Positions 34,257-43,045 of a DNA stretch of 64,000 bases are shown here, piece after piece (position 1 is the stretch's first letter; each line of letters starts with the position of its first letter). Under the pieces are notes generated by a model that saw only the letters and a program-made list of their open reading frames with translations, was not told the origin of the DNA and did no database searches. The position numbers and the translations under genes are program-made. Source of the DNA: Myxococcus landrumus (lineage in GTDB: Bacteria > Myxococcota > Myxococcia > Myxococcales > Myxococcaceae); NCBI RefSeq assembly GCF_017301635.1, contig NZ_CP071091.1, forward strand, positions 2,678,001 to 2,742,000, in the 5' to 3' direction.

Positions 34257-35011
34257 GTCGAAAGCACCTGCGCGAAGTCCTCGACGCGCGAGGTGATGCG
34301 CTCCACGGTGAAGGTCGGCGGGGGAAGGGCCTGCGGCCACGGGCGGCCATGGGACACCCAGCACGTGGTGATGCCCACCTTCGCCGCGCCGACGATGTCG
34401 CGCTCCGGGTCATCGCCCACGTGGAGCACCTCGGCGGGCTCTCGCCGCACGTGCTCCAGCGCCGTCAGGAAGATGCGCGGGTCCGGCTTCTCCACGCCCA
34501 CCTCGCTGGAGAAGAAGCCCTCCGGCACGGTGTGGTAGAGCCCCGCGCGCAACAGCTTCATGCGCTGGGTGCCCGCGAATCCATTGGAGACGGTGACAAC
34601 GGGATGGCGCTTCGCCAGCGCGGTCATCCACTCCACCAGCTTCGGGTCCGTCCCCACCAGGCCCGGCAGCGTCATCCGGAAGTCCGTCCACAGCTCCTTC
34701 GCGGAGATGCCCATGGAAAACGTCTTCGTCACGTCGAGACAGAAGGCGTCCCTGTCGCGCCCTCCCCGCTCGTCGAACGACTGGATGGTGGCGAAGTCCT
34801 CGGCGCGGCGGTGCTCGGGGAACACCGAGGGAAAGCGGGCCATGAGCGCCTCGAAATAGCGCGCGAAGGCCCCCGTGCGGTCGACCAGGGTGTCATCCAC
34901 GTCGAAGAAGATGGCCTTCGGCCGCGTCGGTCCGTAGTTCCCGAAGGCCCGTGGCTTGTGCATCCACGGCTTGTCCTCGTAGCTCCCGCGCTTGCGTCCC
35001 ACGTTGCCCAT
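34247..35011 (-). CDS. HAD family hydrolase
   Basis: A 254-residue haloacid-dehalogenase-superfamily enzyme, most likely a small-molecule phosphatase. Motif I is FFDVDDTLVD with the nucleophile Asp37 and Asp39. Motif II is TVSNGF, motif III is the Lys of GVEKPDP, and motif IV is HVGDDPERDIVGA. The helical cap between motifs I and II is of the C1 type. A basic N-terminal extension of about 25 residues precedes the core. It is joined to the STM4013-like gene by a 10-base overlap and follows the LOG-like gene by 35 bases, so it may belong to the STM401x pathway. Substrate is unknown. Confidence 0.85.
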   Translation of the reverse strand: MGNVGRKRGSYEDKPWMHKPRAFGNYGPTRPKAIFFDVDDTLVDRTGAFARYFEALMARFPSVFPEHRRAEDFATIQSFDERGGRDRDAFCLDVTKTFSMGISAKELWTDFRMTLPGLVGTDPKLVEWMTALAKRHPVVTVSNGFAGTQRMKLLRAGLYHTVPEGFFSSEVGVEKPDPRIFLTALEHVRREPAEVLHVGDDPERDIVGAAKVGITTCWVSHGRPWPQALPPPTFTVERITSRVEDFAQVLSTWT

Positions 35012-35046
35012 CCTGGCGGCCTCACGGCGCGCTCGACCGCGAGGTA

Positions 35047-36192
35047 TCAGGCCGCGCTGAGCGAGGCCCGGTCATAGTCCAGCAATGCCTTGACCACGTC
35101 GTCGCGCGAGTCCGTCAGCATCAGATGCCGCGCGTACTCCTGCCCCTGGGCCAGCTGCGCCAGCAGCGGATAGACGGGACGGGTGCGCGTCCAGAACTCG
35201 GTGCCCAGGAAGATCATCGGGCTGATGACGCCCACGCTGTTGTAGTGGTTCTGGCACGCGTCCTGGAAGATCTCCTGGATGGTGCCCGCGCTGCCCGGCG
35301 CGTAGACGATGCCACCGCGCGCGATGGTGAGCAGGCCGTCCTCACGCACGCTGTTGGCGAAGTACTTGGCGATGTGCGTGGCGAAGGGATTGGGCGGCTC
35401 GTGGCCATAGTGCCACGTGGGGATGCCCAGGCTCGAGCACGCGAACTCATCGCGAGGCCCCAGCGGAAACGCGGAGCGAACCTCGAAGGCCCGGGCCAGC
35501 CACTCGCGGTCCGTGTAGCTGGGCGCCTTGGCCAGGACGGCGAGCGCGGCGTCCAGCTCGCTCTCGTGACGCTGCGAGAACCAGGCGCCCAGGTGCGTGG
35601 CCTCCATCGCGCCAGGGCCACCGCCGCTGACCAGGAAGAACCCCGCGCGAGCCAGCTCCCGCGCCAGCATCGCGACACCCCGGTAGTCGGGCTGGCCGCG
35701 CTTCATCGAGTGCCCGCCCATGATGGCCACCACCTTCCGCGGCCGAGGGCCCGCCGCGAGCAGGTCCTCCATCGCATCGGTGATGGCGTGGTCATGCAGC
35801 CGCTGCGCGAGGGTCTCCAGCAGCGTGGGCGGAGTGCCCCGGCCATGGGCCTCCCAGTGCCGGTAGATGCGCGCGTCGAGCGTCGTCTCGTACGTCTCCG
35901 GACGCGCCGGGTCGAAGCCCGCGTAGAGCTCCTCCGGCGTGTAGAGGCTGCCTCGATAGGGGTGATACGGCACGCCGGTGATGGGCGGGAACACGAGCGC
36001 CCCGTGCGCGAGCGCGGCCTGGAGCGCGTCCTTCTCCAGCTCGCAGCCCAGGAACACCGTCCCCGCGAGCGAGAGGGTGCTCAGCTCACGGGTGTAGCGC
36101 CGAAGGTCCAGGCCCTGGATGACGACGTTGGAGAGGCTCGCGCCGGAGCGCAGGTGCTTCTCGAAGGCTTCGGGGGTCTCGAGTTCAATCAC
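35047..36192 (-). CDS. LOG-like Rossmann-fold protein
   Basis: A 381-residue protein related to the LOG/YvdD family of nucleoside 5'-monophosphate phosphoribohydrolases (cytokinin-releasing in plants). The LOG signatures are GGGPGAMEATH and APGSAGTIQEIFQDA; the second differs from the usual PGGxGTxxE by Ser for Gly. Before the LOG fold there is an N-terminal region of about 150 residues with unknown fold (LRRYTRELSTLSLAGTVFL), so the protein is about twice the usual length. The catalytic Arg and Glu of the family appear kept (Glu in GTIQE). Co-directional with the HAD gene and the STM401x genes. Nucleotide-related activity is inferred. Confidence 0.75.
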   Translation of the reverse strand: MIELETPEAFEKHLRSGASLSNVVIQGLDLRRYTRELSTLSLAGTVFLGCELEKDALQAALAHGALVFPPITGVPYHPYRGSLYTPEELYAGFDPARPETYETTLDARIYRHWEAHGRGTPPTLLETLAQRLHDHAITDAMEDLLAAGPRPRKVVAIMGGHSMKRGQPDYRGVAMLARELARAGFFLVSGGGPGAMEATHLGAWFSQRHESELDAALAVLAKAPSYTDREWLARAFEVRSAFPLGPRDEFACSSLGIPTWHYGHEPPNPFATHIAKYFANSVREDGLLTIARGGIVYAPGSAGTIQEIFQDACQNHYNSVGVISPMIFLGTEFWTRTRPVYPLLAQLAQGQEYARHLMLTDSRDDVVKALLDYDRASLSAA

Positions 36193-36221
36193 CCGCGAAC
36201 AATTCCATGCCTCGGGCCCGG

Positions 36222-37214
36222 CTAGAAGAGGACAACCATGGTGCCACGCGGCATCCGCTCATAGAGCGTGGCGATATCACGGGGATGGAACACGACACAC
36301 CCCCACGAGAGGCGGCCCTGGGTCTGCTCCAGGGACCACTCCCCCTTCCAGCCGTGGAAGCCGATGCCGCTTCCCAGCCGGGTGCTGGCCTCCGTGGCCT
36401 CTCGCGCCTCCCACGTCCTGGCGATGCGCTCGCGCGTCTTCTCGGTCAGCCAGCCGCGCTCGACACCTCGGAGGGCGTCCCAGGGGTTCGGGTAGTTCAC
36501 CTTCAGCCAGTGCCCACCGTAGTAGGCGCCATACGGGCCGGGAAACTCTCCGCGATGCGTGTGGACGATGAAGTACATGCCGACGGGCGTGCGGTTGTCC
36601 CCCCGCTCCTCCTTGGGCCCAGTCTCCTGCCCGAAGCCCACTTCGACCCGTGCACGCTCGATACCGCGCTCGTACAGACGGAGCTGATGCTTCGCGTGGG
36701 AGATGAGCACCAGCACGGGCTCCGCCGCGGGCTGAGGCAAGCGCGCACGCGAGGACGTGAAGCGACGGGCCTCCTCGATGGACAGGCGCCGGTCACTGAC
36801 CAGCGACACGCTCGGCCGTGAAGTCTTCCCCACCCGGCCAAGCACCTGGCCTCGGGTGACGAGCGCATCGGCGCGAAGCTCCACGGCCTCGAGTCCCGAG
36901 TACTCCGTGCGGACCCGAACCAGCTCGTGGTTCTCGTGAACCAGGTGCTCAAGCGTGACGCGGTCGCGCTCGGGACCGACGGACACCACGCGCCCCCGCG
37001 CCAGCGCCGACACCGGACTTCCAGCGCGGGCCTTCGACAGGTCCGGCCAGGGCGAGAAGCCCTCCGCCGCCGGATGGGCAGGCCGGAGGAATGACTCGAA
37101 GGGGTCCACCTCCTCCGACGCGCCTCGGGCGACACCTGCAAAGACGAGGAGGCACAGCGGAAGAACCCAGCGCGGGCACGAAGGAGAAGAGGTCACGCCC
37201 GGTGGACACTCCAT
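36222..37214 (-). CDS. L,D-transpeptidase with LytM-like domain
   Basis: A 330-residue exported protein with a Sec signal (VLPLCLLVFAGVARGA). Residues of about 65-135 resemble an M23/LytM beta-fold (GRVVSVGPERDRVTLEH, GQVLGRVG) but lack the metal-binding histidines. The C-terminal domain is YkuD/ErfK type, which cross-links or modifies peptidoglycan. HGWKGEWSLEQTQGRLSWGC contains the catalytic Cys306, followed by VVFHPRD. The ATG at 37214 follows a G-rich stretch. It probably acts in the periplasm on stem peptides. Domain fusion of an inactive LytM with YkuD is common for targeting. Confidence 0.82.
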   Translation of the reverse strand: MECPPGVTSSPSCPRWVLPLCLLVFAGVARGASEEVDPFESFLRPAHPAAEGFSPWPDLSKARAGSPVSALARGRVVSVGPERDRVTLEHLVHENHELVRVRTEYSGLEAVELRADALVTRGQVLGRVGKTSRPSVSLVSDRRLSIEEARRFTSSRARLPQPAAEPVLVLISHAKHQLRLYERGIERARVEVGFGQETGPKEERGDNRTPVGMYFIVHTHRGEFPGPYGAYYGGHWLKVNYPNPWDALRGVERGWLTEKTRERIARTWEAREATEASTRLGSGIGFHGWKGEWSLEQTQGRLSWGCVVFHPRDIATLYERMPRGTMVVLF

Positions 37215-37248
37215 CCCCCGGGGCCGTTCCGTCAATGCGCGTGAGCGC

Positions 37249-39507
37249 TCAGCGGCGAGCCTCGAGCGCACGCAGCGCGGCCTGCGCCTGGAGCAGCTCC
37301 GGACGGGCGTTTGCGGCGGCGGCATCCTGCGCGGCGAGCTGGAGCTGATGCGCGGCCTCCTCCCGCTCCCCCAGCCGCAGATGCGCCCGGCCCAGGGCAC
37401 AACGCAGCAGCGACTTCAGCTTCCGGTCCCCCAGCATCCCCGCCAACTGGAGCCCTCTCACCGCGTCCTCCTTGGCGAGCTCCGGTGCGTCGGCCTGCGA
37501 GTGCAGCAGCGCGAGCCCGTGGTGCGTGTACGCCATGCCTCCTCGGTCTCCCATGCGCGCCTTGAGGTCCAACGCGAGCTGGAAGTAGTGCACCGCCCGC
37601 TCACGCTCCCCCGCGCGGGCATACGCATCCCCCAGGTTGAACAGGGCCGTGGAGTGCTCCCACGTATCTCCCGAGCGCTCCGTCCACCGCAGCACGGCCG
37701 CGTACTCCATCGTGGCCTGCTCCGGGCGGCCCTGCCCCATCAGCAGCGTCCCCATGGCGCGATGAAGCACCGACTCCACGCTCGCCCGGCCAGGGACCTC
37801 CGTGCCGGGCAGTTGGAGCAGCCGCGCCCGCGCGGTCGCCAGCCGCGAGTAGGCCTCATCGAAGCGAGCCATCCAGCACAGCGCCAGCGCACACAGCGCA
37901 TCGAGCGAGGCCCGGGACAGCAGCGCGTCCTGCGACACATCACACGCCCCCGCCTCCTCGGCGAGCGTCACCACTTCGTCGTAGCGCTCCAGCGACAGCA
38001 CCACCGACGCGAGCTTCTGGAGGCACTGCAACCGCTCGGGCGCCGCCGTCACCGGATGGGGCTCATCCAGCGAGAGGGCAATCCTCCACGCGGACTCGGC
38101 CTCCGCGCGCTCCCCCGCCAGCCGGTGTGCGTCCCCCATCCGCTCCCAGAGCACTCGCGACCAACGGCGCGCGGCCTCCAACGAGAGCCGGGCGGCCACG
38201 TCGAGCGCCACGCGGTACACCTCCAGCGCCGCCGCGGGCGCCAGCGCGGCGAGGCTCCATCCCGCGACTTCCATCAAGTGAGGCAGCGCGCGCTCCGGGC
38301 ACTTCGCGGCGAGCCAGTGGCGCGACACCTCCGCGCACGCGCGCTTTCGCGACTCCAAGGGCAGCGCCTCGTAGGCCTCGGCCGCCCGCCGGTGCAGCTC
38401 CACCCGGTCCGCGTCCGACCACGTCGCCCCCAGCCCCGGCATCCGGGCCCCCCACGTATAGCGACCTCCCGCGACGGGCTTGAGCCACCCGCCGGACTCC
38501 AGCGCCGCGAGGCACGAGAACCCACCCACCAGCGCCCCCAGCACCGGCCGGGGGAAGCACGGCCCCAGCACCGCGCTCACCTGCAACGCCTCGCGCCGGG
38601 TGGCCGACAGCGCCTCGAAGCGCGCCCCCAGCACCTCCAACCCCGTCCGAGGCAGCGACTCCCGCAGGCCCTCCTGCTGATACGCGAGCGCATGCAACAG
38701 CATCAACGGATGCCCCGAGCCCACCCGCAGGACCTCGTCCCGAGCAGGCCCCGGTGACACGCGCGACTCCACCCAGGCCGACACCTCCTCGGCACCGAGC
38801 GGCCCCAACTCGAGCACCTCCGCGGGCGTCGGCACGAGCGCTGTACCCGCCGTGCGCTCCAGCACGAGCACCAGCACGGGCAGATGCGTCAGCCGCGTCA
38901 CCAGGACCTCGAGGATGGCCCGGCTGAGCCGGTCCGCGTGCTGCCAGTCCTCCAGGATGAGGACGCGGGGCGCGCGGTGCGGCAGCAGCGAATGGCAGAG
39001 CGCATCGAACAGCGCGACGCTCTCGGAAGAGAGGCTCGCGGGGATGCCCCGCCACTCCCGCCCGTCCAGGAAGCGACAGACGCGCTCCGCCTCCGCGCTG
39101 GACATGCGCCCCACGCCCGGCGCCGGCCGCAGGCCCCGCGTGGCATCCAGCAGGTCCAGGAACGGCCCCGCGGGTGTCCCCGGGAACGCCACCCCGCTGC
39201 CTTCCCAGACCTCGAAGCGGCTGCCCGCGAGTGCCTCCACCAGCGCGTCCTTCAGCCTCGACTTGCCAATGCCCTCCACGCCCACCAGCCACAGGGCTCT
39301 CCCCAGCCCGCGACGCGCCTCCTCCGCGCACCACTTCAACCGCTCCAACAACGCCGACCGCCCCACCAGCGGGGGCAGACACGCACCAGTCCCCCACCGC
39401 CGGACGCCATCCGCCAAGGGCGTCAGCGACGACGCGCGCGGGCATGTGGCGAGGCCGGGGGCCAATCGCGTCCCACAGGCCATGCACACGCCCGCAGACG
39501 AGCTCAT
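37249..39507 (-). CDS. AAA ATPase with TPR repeats
   Basis: A 752-residue protein. Residues 1-25 hold a Cys-rich segment (CMACGTRLAPGLATCP) that may be a zinc ribbon. An AAA_16/STAND-like NTPase follows, with Walker A GVEGIGKS (76-83) and a Walker B-like VLILEDWQHAD. From about residue 450 to the end there are TPR-like repeats (YAAVLRWTERSGDTWEHSTA, LFNLGDAYARAGERERAVHY, and so on). This architecture is typical of large regulatory ATPases in myxobacteria, often fused to protein kinases; no kinase domain is present here. The start at 39507 has GGAGG 6 bases upstream. It is divergent from the lyase gene and is the first gene of the minus-strand run. Its role is unknown. Confidence 0.8.
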   Translation of the reverse strand: MSSSAGVCMACGTRLAPGLATCPRASSLTPLADGVRRWGTGACLPPLVGRSALLERLKWCAEEARRGLGRALWLVGVEGIGKSRLKDALVEALAGSRFEVWEGSGVAFPGTPAGPFLDLLDATRGLRPAPGVGRMSSAEAERVCRFLDGREWRGIPASLSSESVALFDALCHSLLPHRAPRVLILEDWQHADRLSRAILEVLVTRLTHLPVLVLVLERTAGTALVPTPAEVLELGPLGAEEVSAWVESRVSPGPARDEVLRVGSGHPLMLLHALAYQQEGLRESLPRTGLEVLGARFEALSATRREALQVSAVLGPCFPRPVLGALVGGFSCLAALESGGWLKPVAGGRYTWGARMPGLGATWSDADRVELHRRAAEAYEALPLESRKRACAEVSRHWLAAKCPERALPHLMEVAGWSLAALAPAAALEVYRVALDVAARLSLEAARRWSRVLWERMGDAHRLAGERAEAESAWRIALSLDEPHPVTAAPERLQCLQKLASVVLSLERYDEVVTLAEEAGACDVSQDALLSRASLDALCALALCWMARFDEAYSRLATARARLLQLPGTEVPGRASVESVLHRAMGTLLMGQGRPEQATMEYAAVLRWTERSGDTWEHSTALFNLGDAYARAGERERAVHYFQLALDLKARMGDRGGMAYTHHGLALLHSQADAPELAKEDAVRGLQLAGMLGDRKLKSLLRCALGRAHLRLGEREEAAHQLQLAAQDAAAANARPELLQAQAALRALEARR

Positions 39508-39930
39508 GAGCACCTCCAGAACACAGACCTCTAACGTCCCCACCCGTCCGCGCACCTCGCTCCCAGGGGTTGTACGTGTGTACTGAATGTGTCGGCGGAC
39601 ATGCCCAGCAGGCCGACGGCCGCCTCCTCGGCCCCGCACGGCGTGCGCGCAAACCCTCACATCCCGCGCGCACCCGCCACCAATGACAGACGTTTCCGCC
39701 TCCACCACCTCTGACGACGCAGGCTCGCCACCTGTAGAGCAGGCAGGCATGACGAGAACTGTTGAATACGAAATAAAATTGGTCGATGGTTGTCTGCGTT
39801 GCAACGCGGCGCCCCACCGCCGTGACCTTGGAGAAGCCCGACAACTGAAACCCATCACCGGCGCGTCGTCGTGAGACGCCCGCCGGACTCAGCCTCCGTC
39901 TGTCTTTGTAACCCCCCTAGAGGTCCCTAC
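39508..39930. other. Divergent intergenic region with an AT-rich island
   Basis: About 420 bases between divergent genes. At 39746-39800 the sequence is unusually AT-rich for this genome and probably holds the promoter for the lyase gene, but I could not define -35/-10 elements with confidence. An ORF at 39587-39874 has atypical codon use and is not called. Confidence 0.45.
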
Positions 39931-41175
39931 ATGACGAAGTCTCTTCTGCTGGCTGGAGCACTGCTCTGCCTGGGCGGTAGTGCGTGCGGCCCACAGGATG
40001 AATCCGAGCTGGGCGAGGCCCCCGCGGGACTCGAAGCCACGGCCTTCGCCACGACCGCCTCCGCCGCGCTCGCGGCCACGGGCTGTACGCAGCTCACGGC
40101 CTCGTCCGTCATCGCCAAGGGGCATGACGGCAATGTGCCCGCCAACACGATGGACGACCGCCTCACCACGCGCTGGAGCTATCTCGGAAAGGGCGCGTGG
40201 ATTGACTACGACCTGGGTTCCATCAAGCCCATCACCGGCGTCGCGGTGAACTGGCACGAAGGCACCACACGGACCAACACCTTCACCGTGTCCACCTCAC
40301 CGGATGGCTACACGTATACGCAGGTCTACAGCGGCACCAGCCGCAAGTCGGCCGACACGGAGACGTACTCGTTCAACACCATCTCCGCGCGGCGCGTGCG
40401 CATCACCGTGCAGGGCAACAACCTGAATGACTGGGCCTCCATCGCGGAGGCCCGCGCGTGCTCCGGCGGCGGCACCACCACGCCTCCGCCCACGGGCTCG
40501 AGCGTCGTGTGGGTGGGTGACTTCGAGTCGGGAGACCGCAACCAGTGGACGCGGGCGCAGATGGTGAGCGCGGACCGGCTGGCGGTGGTGTCCTCGCCCC
40601 GGCGCCAGGGCAGCTATGCCCTCAAGGCCACGGTGCGGAAGGGTGACGACCCCATCAACTCCAGCGGCAACCGCAACGAGCTGGTGCGCATGACGCGCGA
40701 GGCGACGGGCTCCGAGTACTACTACCGCTGGAGCACGATGTTCGACTCCACCTTCCCCAACGCGAAGACGTGGCAGCTCTTCACGCAGTGGCACCAGGAC
40801 GCCGACGCGGGTGGCTCGCCGCCGGTGGAGTTCTACGTCTACGGCGACGAGATTCGCCTCAACATCGGCGGCAACCCGGGCACCATCGTCTGGCGCACGC
40901 CGCTGGTGCGCGGCAAGTGGATGGACTTCATCTTCCACGTGCGCTGGTCGCCGGACGCGAAGGTCGGCTTCGTGGAGCTGTACCTCGACGGGAAGGTGGT
41001 GATGCCCAAGCGCTACATCGCGACCCAGTATCGTGGGATGCTCAACTACCTGAAGGTGGGCCTGTACCGGAACGACACCATCACCCAAACGGGCATCGTC
41101 TACCACGACGGGTGGATGATGGCCCGCAAGCTCGAGGACGTGCTGAACCCCACGGCGGTCATCAAGGCGCCGTAG
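39931..41175 (+). CDS. F5/8 discoidin-polysaccharide lyase lipoprotein
   Basis: A 414-residue exported lipoprotein (lipobox GSAC, Cys19). Residues of about 45-170 form an F5/8 type C (discoidin) carbohydrate-binding domain (NTMDDRLTTRWSYLGKGAWI, YDLGSIKPITGVAVNWHEGT). A TTTPPPTG linker leads to a concanavalin-like lyase domain (about 185-414), as in the heparin lyase I-like/alginate lyase families (SGNRNELVRM, KTWQLFTQWHQDADAG, MDFIFHVRWSPDAKVGFVEL). Likely degrades an acidic polysaccharide outside the cell. The ATG is selected by AGAGG upstream and by the signal peptide. Substrate is not predictable. Confidence 0.85.
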   Translation: MTKSLLLAGALLCLGGSACGPQDESELGEAPAGLEATAFATTASAALAATGCTQLTASSVIAKGHDGNVPANTMDDRLTTRWSYLGKGAWIDYDLGSIKPITGVAVNWHEGTTRTNTFTVSTSPDGYTYTQVYSGTSRKSADTETYSFNTISARRVRITVQGNNLNDWASIAEARACSGGGTTTPPPTGSSVVWVGDFESGDRNQWTRAQMVSADRLAVVSSPRRQGSYALKATVRKGDDPINSSGNRNELVRMTREATGSEYYYRWSTMFDSTFPNAKTWQLFTQWHQDADAGGSPPVEFYVYGDEIRLNIGGNPGTIVWRTPLVRGKWMDFIFHVRWSPDAKVGFVELYLDGKVVMPKRYIATQYRGMLNYLKVGLYRNDTITQTGIVYHDGWMMARKLEDVLNPTAVIKAP

Positions 41176-41268
41176 CCCTCGCAACGCCTGTACGGAAAAA
41201 CACACCGTGCCTTCTTCCGGGTCCGGCTCGCGCCCCCACGCGACCCGGGCCCGGAGTAGTTTCAGGGC

Positions 41269-41586
41269 ATGCCCAACAGCCTGCGAATCGTCCACGTCCA
41301 GGTCCACGTCAAGCCGGAGCAGGTGGATGCCTTTCGCGAAGCCACCCTGGCCAACGCGCGCGAGAGCGTGAAGGAACCCGGCATCGCGCGCTTCGACCTC
41401 CTCCAGGACGCGGAGGACCCGACGCGCTTCCTGCTCGTGGAGGTCTACCGGACGGACGTCGCTCCCGCCGAGCACAAGCAGACAGCCCACTACCTGCGCT
41501 GGAGGGACCTCGTGGCGCCGATGATGGCGGTGCCCCGCGTGAGCCAGAAGTACGTCAACGTCTTCCCCGAGGACGCGGGCTGGTGA
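41269..41586 (+). CDS. Antibiotic-biosynthesis-type monooxygenase (ABM)
   Basis: A 105-residue dimeric alpha+beta-barrel protein of the ABM/YgiN/LsrG superfamily. [20 protein letters not shown] and [20 protein letters not shown] are the two usual strands and helix, and the conserved His of [10 protein letters not shown] is in place. Family members act as cofactor-independent quinol monooxygenases or autoinducer-2 isomerases. It overlaps the downstream alcohol dehydrogenase by GTGA, so the two are translationally coupled and probably act on related metabolites. The exact substrate is unknown. Confidence 0.82.
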   Translation: MPNSLRIVHVQVHVKPEQVDAFREATLANARESVKEPGIARFDLLQDAEDPTRFLLVEVYRTDVAPAEHKQTAHYLRWRDLVAPMMAVPRVSQKYVNVFPEDAGW

Positions 41587-42764
41587 GCCCCGTGTCCTTC
41601 GAGTTCGCCACCGCCACCCGCATCGTCTTCGGTCCTGGCAAGCTGTCCGAGGCCCCCGGGCTGGTGCGCGCCCTGGGCGTCCAGCGCGTGCTGCTCGTCA
41701 CCGGCAAGTCCTCCACGCGGGCGAAGGGACTCCTCGCGGCACTCGAGGGGCTGGACCTCCCGGTGCGGACCTTCAGCGTGGACGGAGAGCCCACGGTGGA
41801 GCTCGTGCGCGAGGGCCTGGCCGTCCTGGCGGAGTCACGCTGCGATGGCGTGGTGGCGATGGGCGGCGGCAGCGCGCTCGACACGGGCAAGGCGCTGGCG
41901 GCGCTGGCGGCCCAGGGCGGGGACCCGCTGGACTATCTGGAGGTCATCGGGCGGGGGCAGGCCCTCACCCGTCCGTCCCTTCCCTTCGTGGCCATCCCCA
42001 CGACGGCGGGCACCGGCTCGGAGGTGACACGCAACGCGGTGCTGGGCTCCAAGCAGGCCCAGGTGAAGGCCAGCCTGCGCGGGCCACAACTGTTGCCTCG
42101 GGTAGCGCTGGTGGACCCGGACCTGCTCATGGGCGCGCCGCCTCACGTCCTGGCATTCAGCGGCATGGATGCGCTGTCGCAGGTCATCGAGCCGTTCCTC
42201 TCCGCGCGCGCGAACCCCATCACGGAGGCCCTGGCACGCGAGGGGATTCGCCGCTCCGCGCGCTCACTGCGCGACGCCGTGCTCTCGGGGCCGGACGCGG
42301 AGGCTCGCGAGGACCTGGCGCTGGCCAGCCTCCTCGGCGGGCTGTGTCTGGCGAACTCCGGGCTGGGCGCGGTGCATGGCTTCGCGGCCCCCGTGGGTGG
42401 AATGTTCGATGCGCCCCACGGCGCGGTCTGCGCGGCCCTGCTGCCCCCGGTGCTCGACGTCAACCTGCGCGCCTTGCGAGCCCGCGCGCCCGAGCACCCC
42501 TCCACCCCACGCTTCCGCGAGCTGGCCGTGCTGCTCACCGGTCGCGAGGACGCGCGCGCGGAGGATGCCGTCGCGTGGGTGGAGTCGCTGCGGGAGGCGC
42601 TCCGGATACCGGAGCTCGCGACGTACGGGATGACGACGGAGCGACTCGGAGAGCTGGTGTCGAAGGCACGTGCCGCGAGCAGCATGAAGGCCAACCCGCT
42701 CGTGCTCACGGATGCGGAGCTCACCGAAATCGCCACCCGCGCGATGCATGGGACACGTGGGTGA
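41583..42764 (+). CDS. Iron-containing alcohol dehydrogenase, Gln-ligand variant
   Basis: A 393-residue NAD(P)-dependent group III alcohol dehydrogenase. The nucleotide-binding [11 protein letters not shown] and [10 protein letters not shown] are typical. Metal ligands: Asp196 in GMDALSQ, then Gln200 where the family usually has His, then the two His of [20 protein letters not shown]. The Gln variant is seen in a subgroup of this family, so activity with altered metal preference is plausible rather than loss. The GTG start overlaps the ABM gene. The pair may form a small detoxification or catabolic unit. Substrate (aldehyde/alcohol) is unknown. Confidence 0.85.
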   Translation: MSPVSFEFATATRIVFGPGKLSEAPGLVRALGVQRVLLVTGKSSTRAKGLLAALEGLDLPVRTFSVDGEPTVELVREGLAVLAESRCDGVVAMGGGSALDTGKALAALAAQGGDPLDYLEVIGRGQALTRPSLPFVAIPTTAGTGSEVTRNAVLGSKQAQVKASLRGPQLLPRVALVDPDLLMGAPPHVLAFSGMDALSQVIEPFLSARANPITEALAREGIRRSARSLRDAVLSGPDAEAREDLALASLLGGLCLANSGLGAVHGFAAPVGGMFDAPHGAVCAALLPPVLDVNLRALRARAPEHPSTPRFRELAVLLTGREDARAEDAVAWVESLREALRIPELATYGMTTERLGELVSKARAASSMKANPLVLTDAELTEIATRAMHGTRG

Positions 42765-43045
42765 AGCCCCCCCTTGCCTTGAAACGTCGCCGTCGTTCAT
42801 GATGACGAACCATGATTCTCGTCGTGAGCGCTCGTCGATTTAGCAGCCCCCCGGCTCCCTTTGGGTGTCGGGAGGCCGTGCTGCACTGAGCGCGCACGAA
42901 CCTCTCGTTGGCGAAACGCCGTCTGGCGCGACGCCCACCCGGAGCCGCCGGGGGGGCATCTGAGGCCGGCGGCGCCAGGAGGATTCCTCGCCAGGCACGC
43001 CGGAGACCATCGCGTTTCCACTGCCATCGCTCTCGAGAGTTCTCC

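Noticed and set aside
39587..39874. A 95-codon plus-strand ORF before the lyase gene
   Set aside because: It mixes GC-rich and AT-rich DNA without coding bias, has no ribosome-binding site and overlaps the likely promoter region.
42765..43045. Leader RNA or riboswitch before the PheRS-like gene
   Set aside because: Some hairpins are possible, but no T-box sequence or other named element could be recognised.
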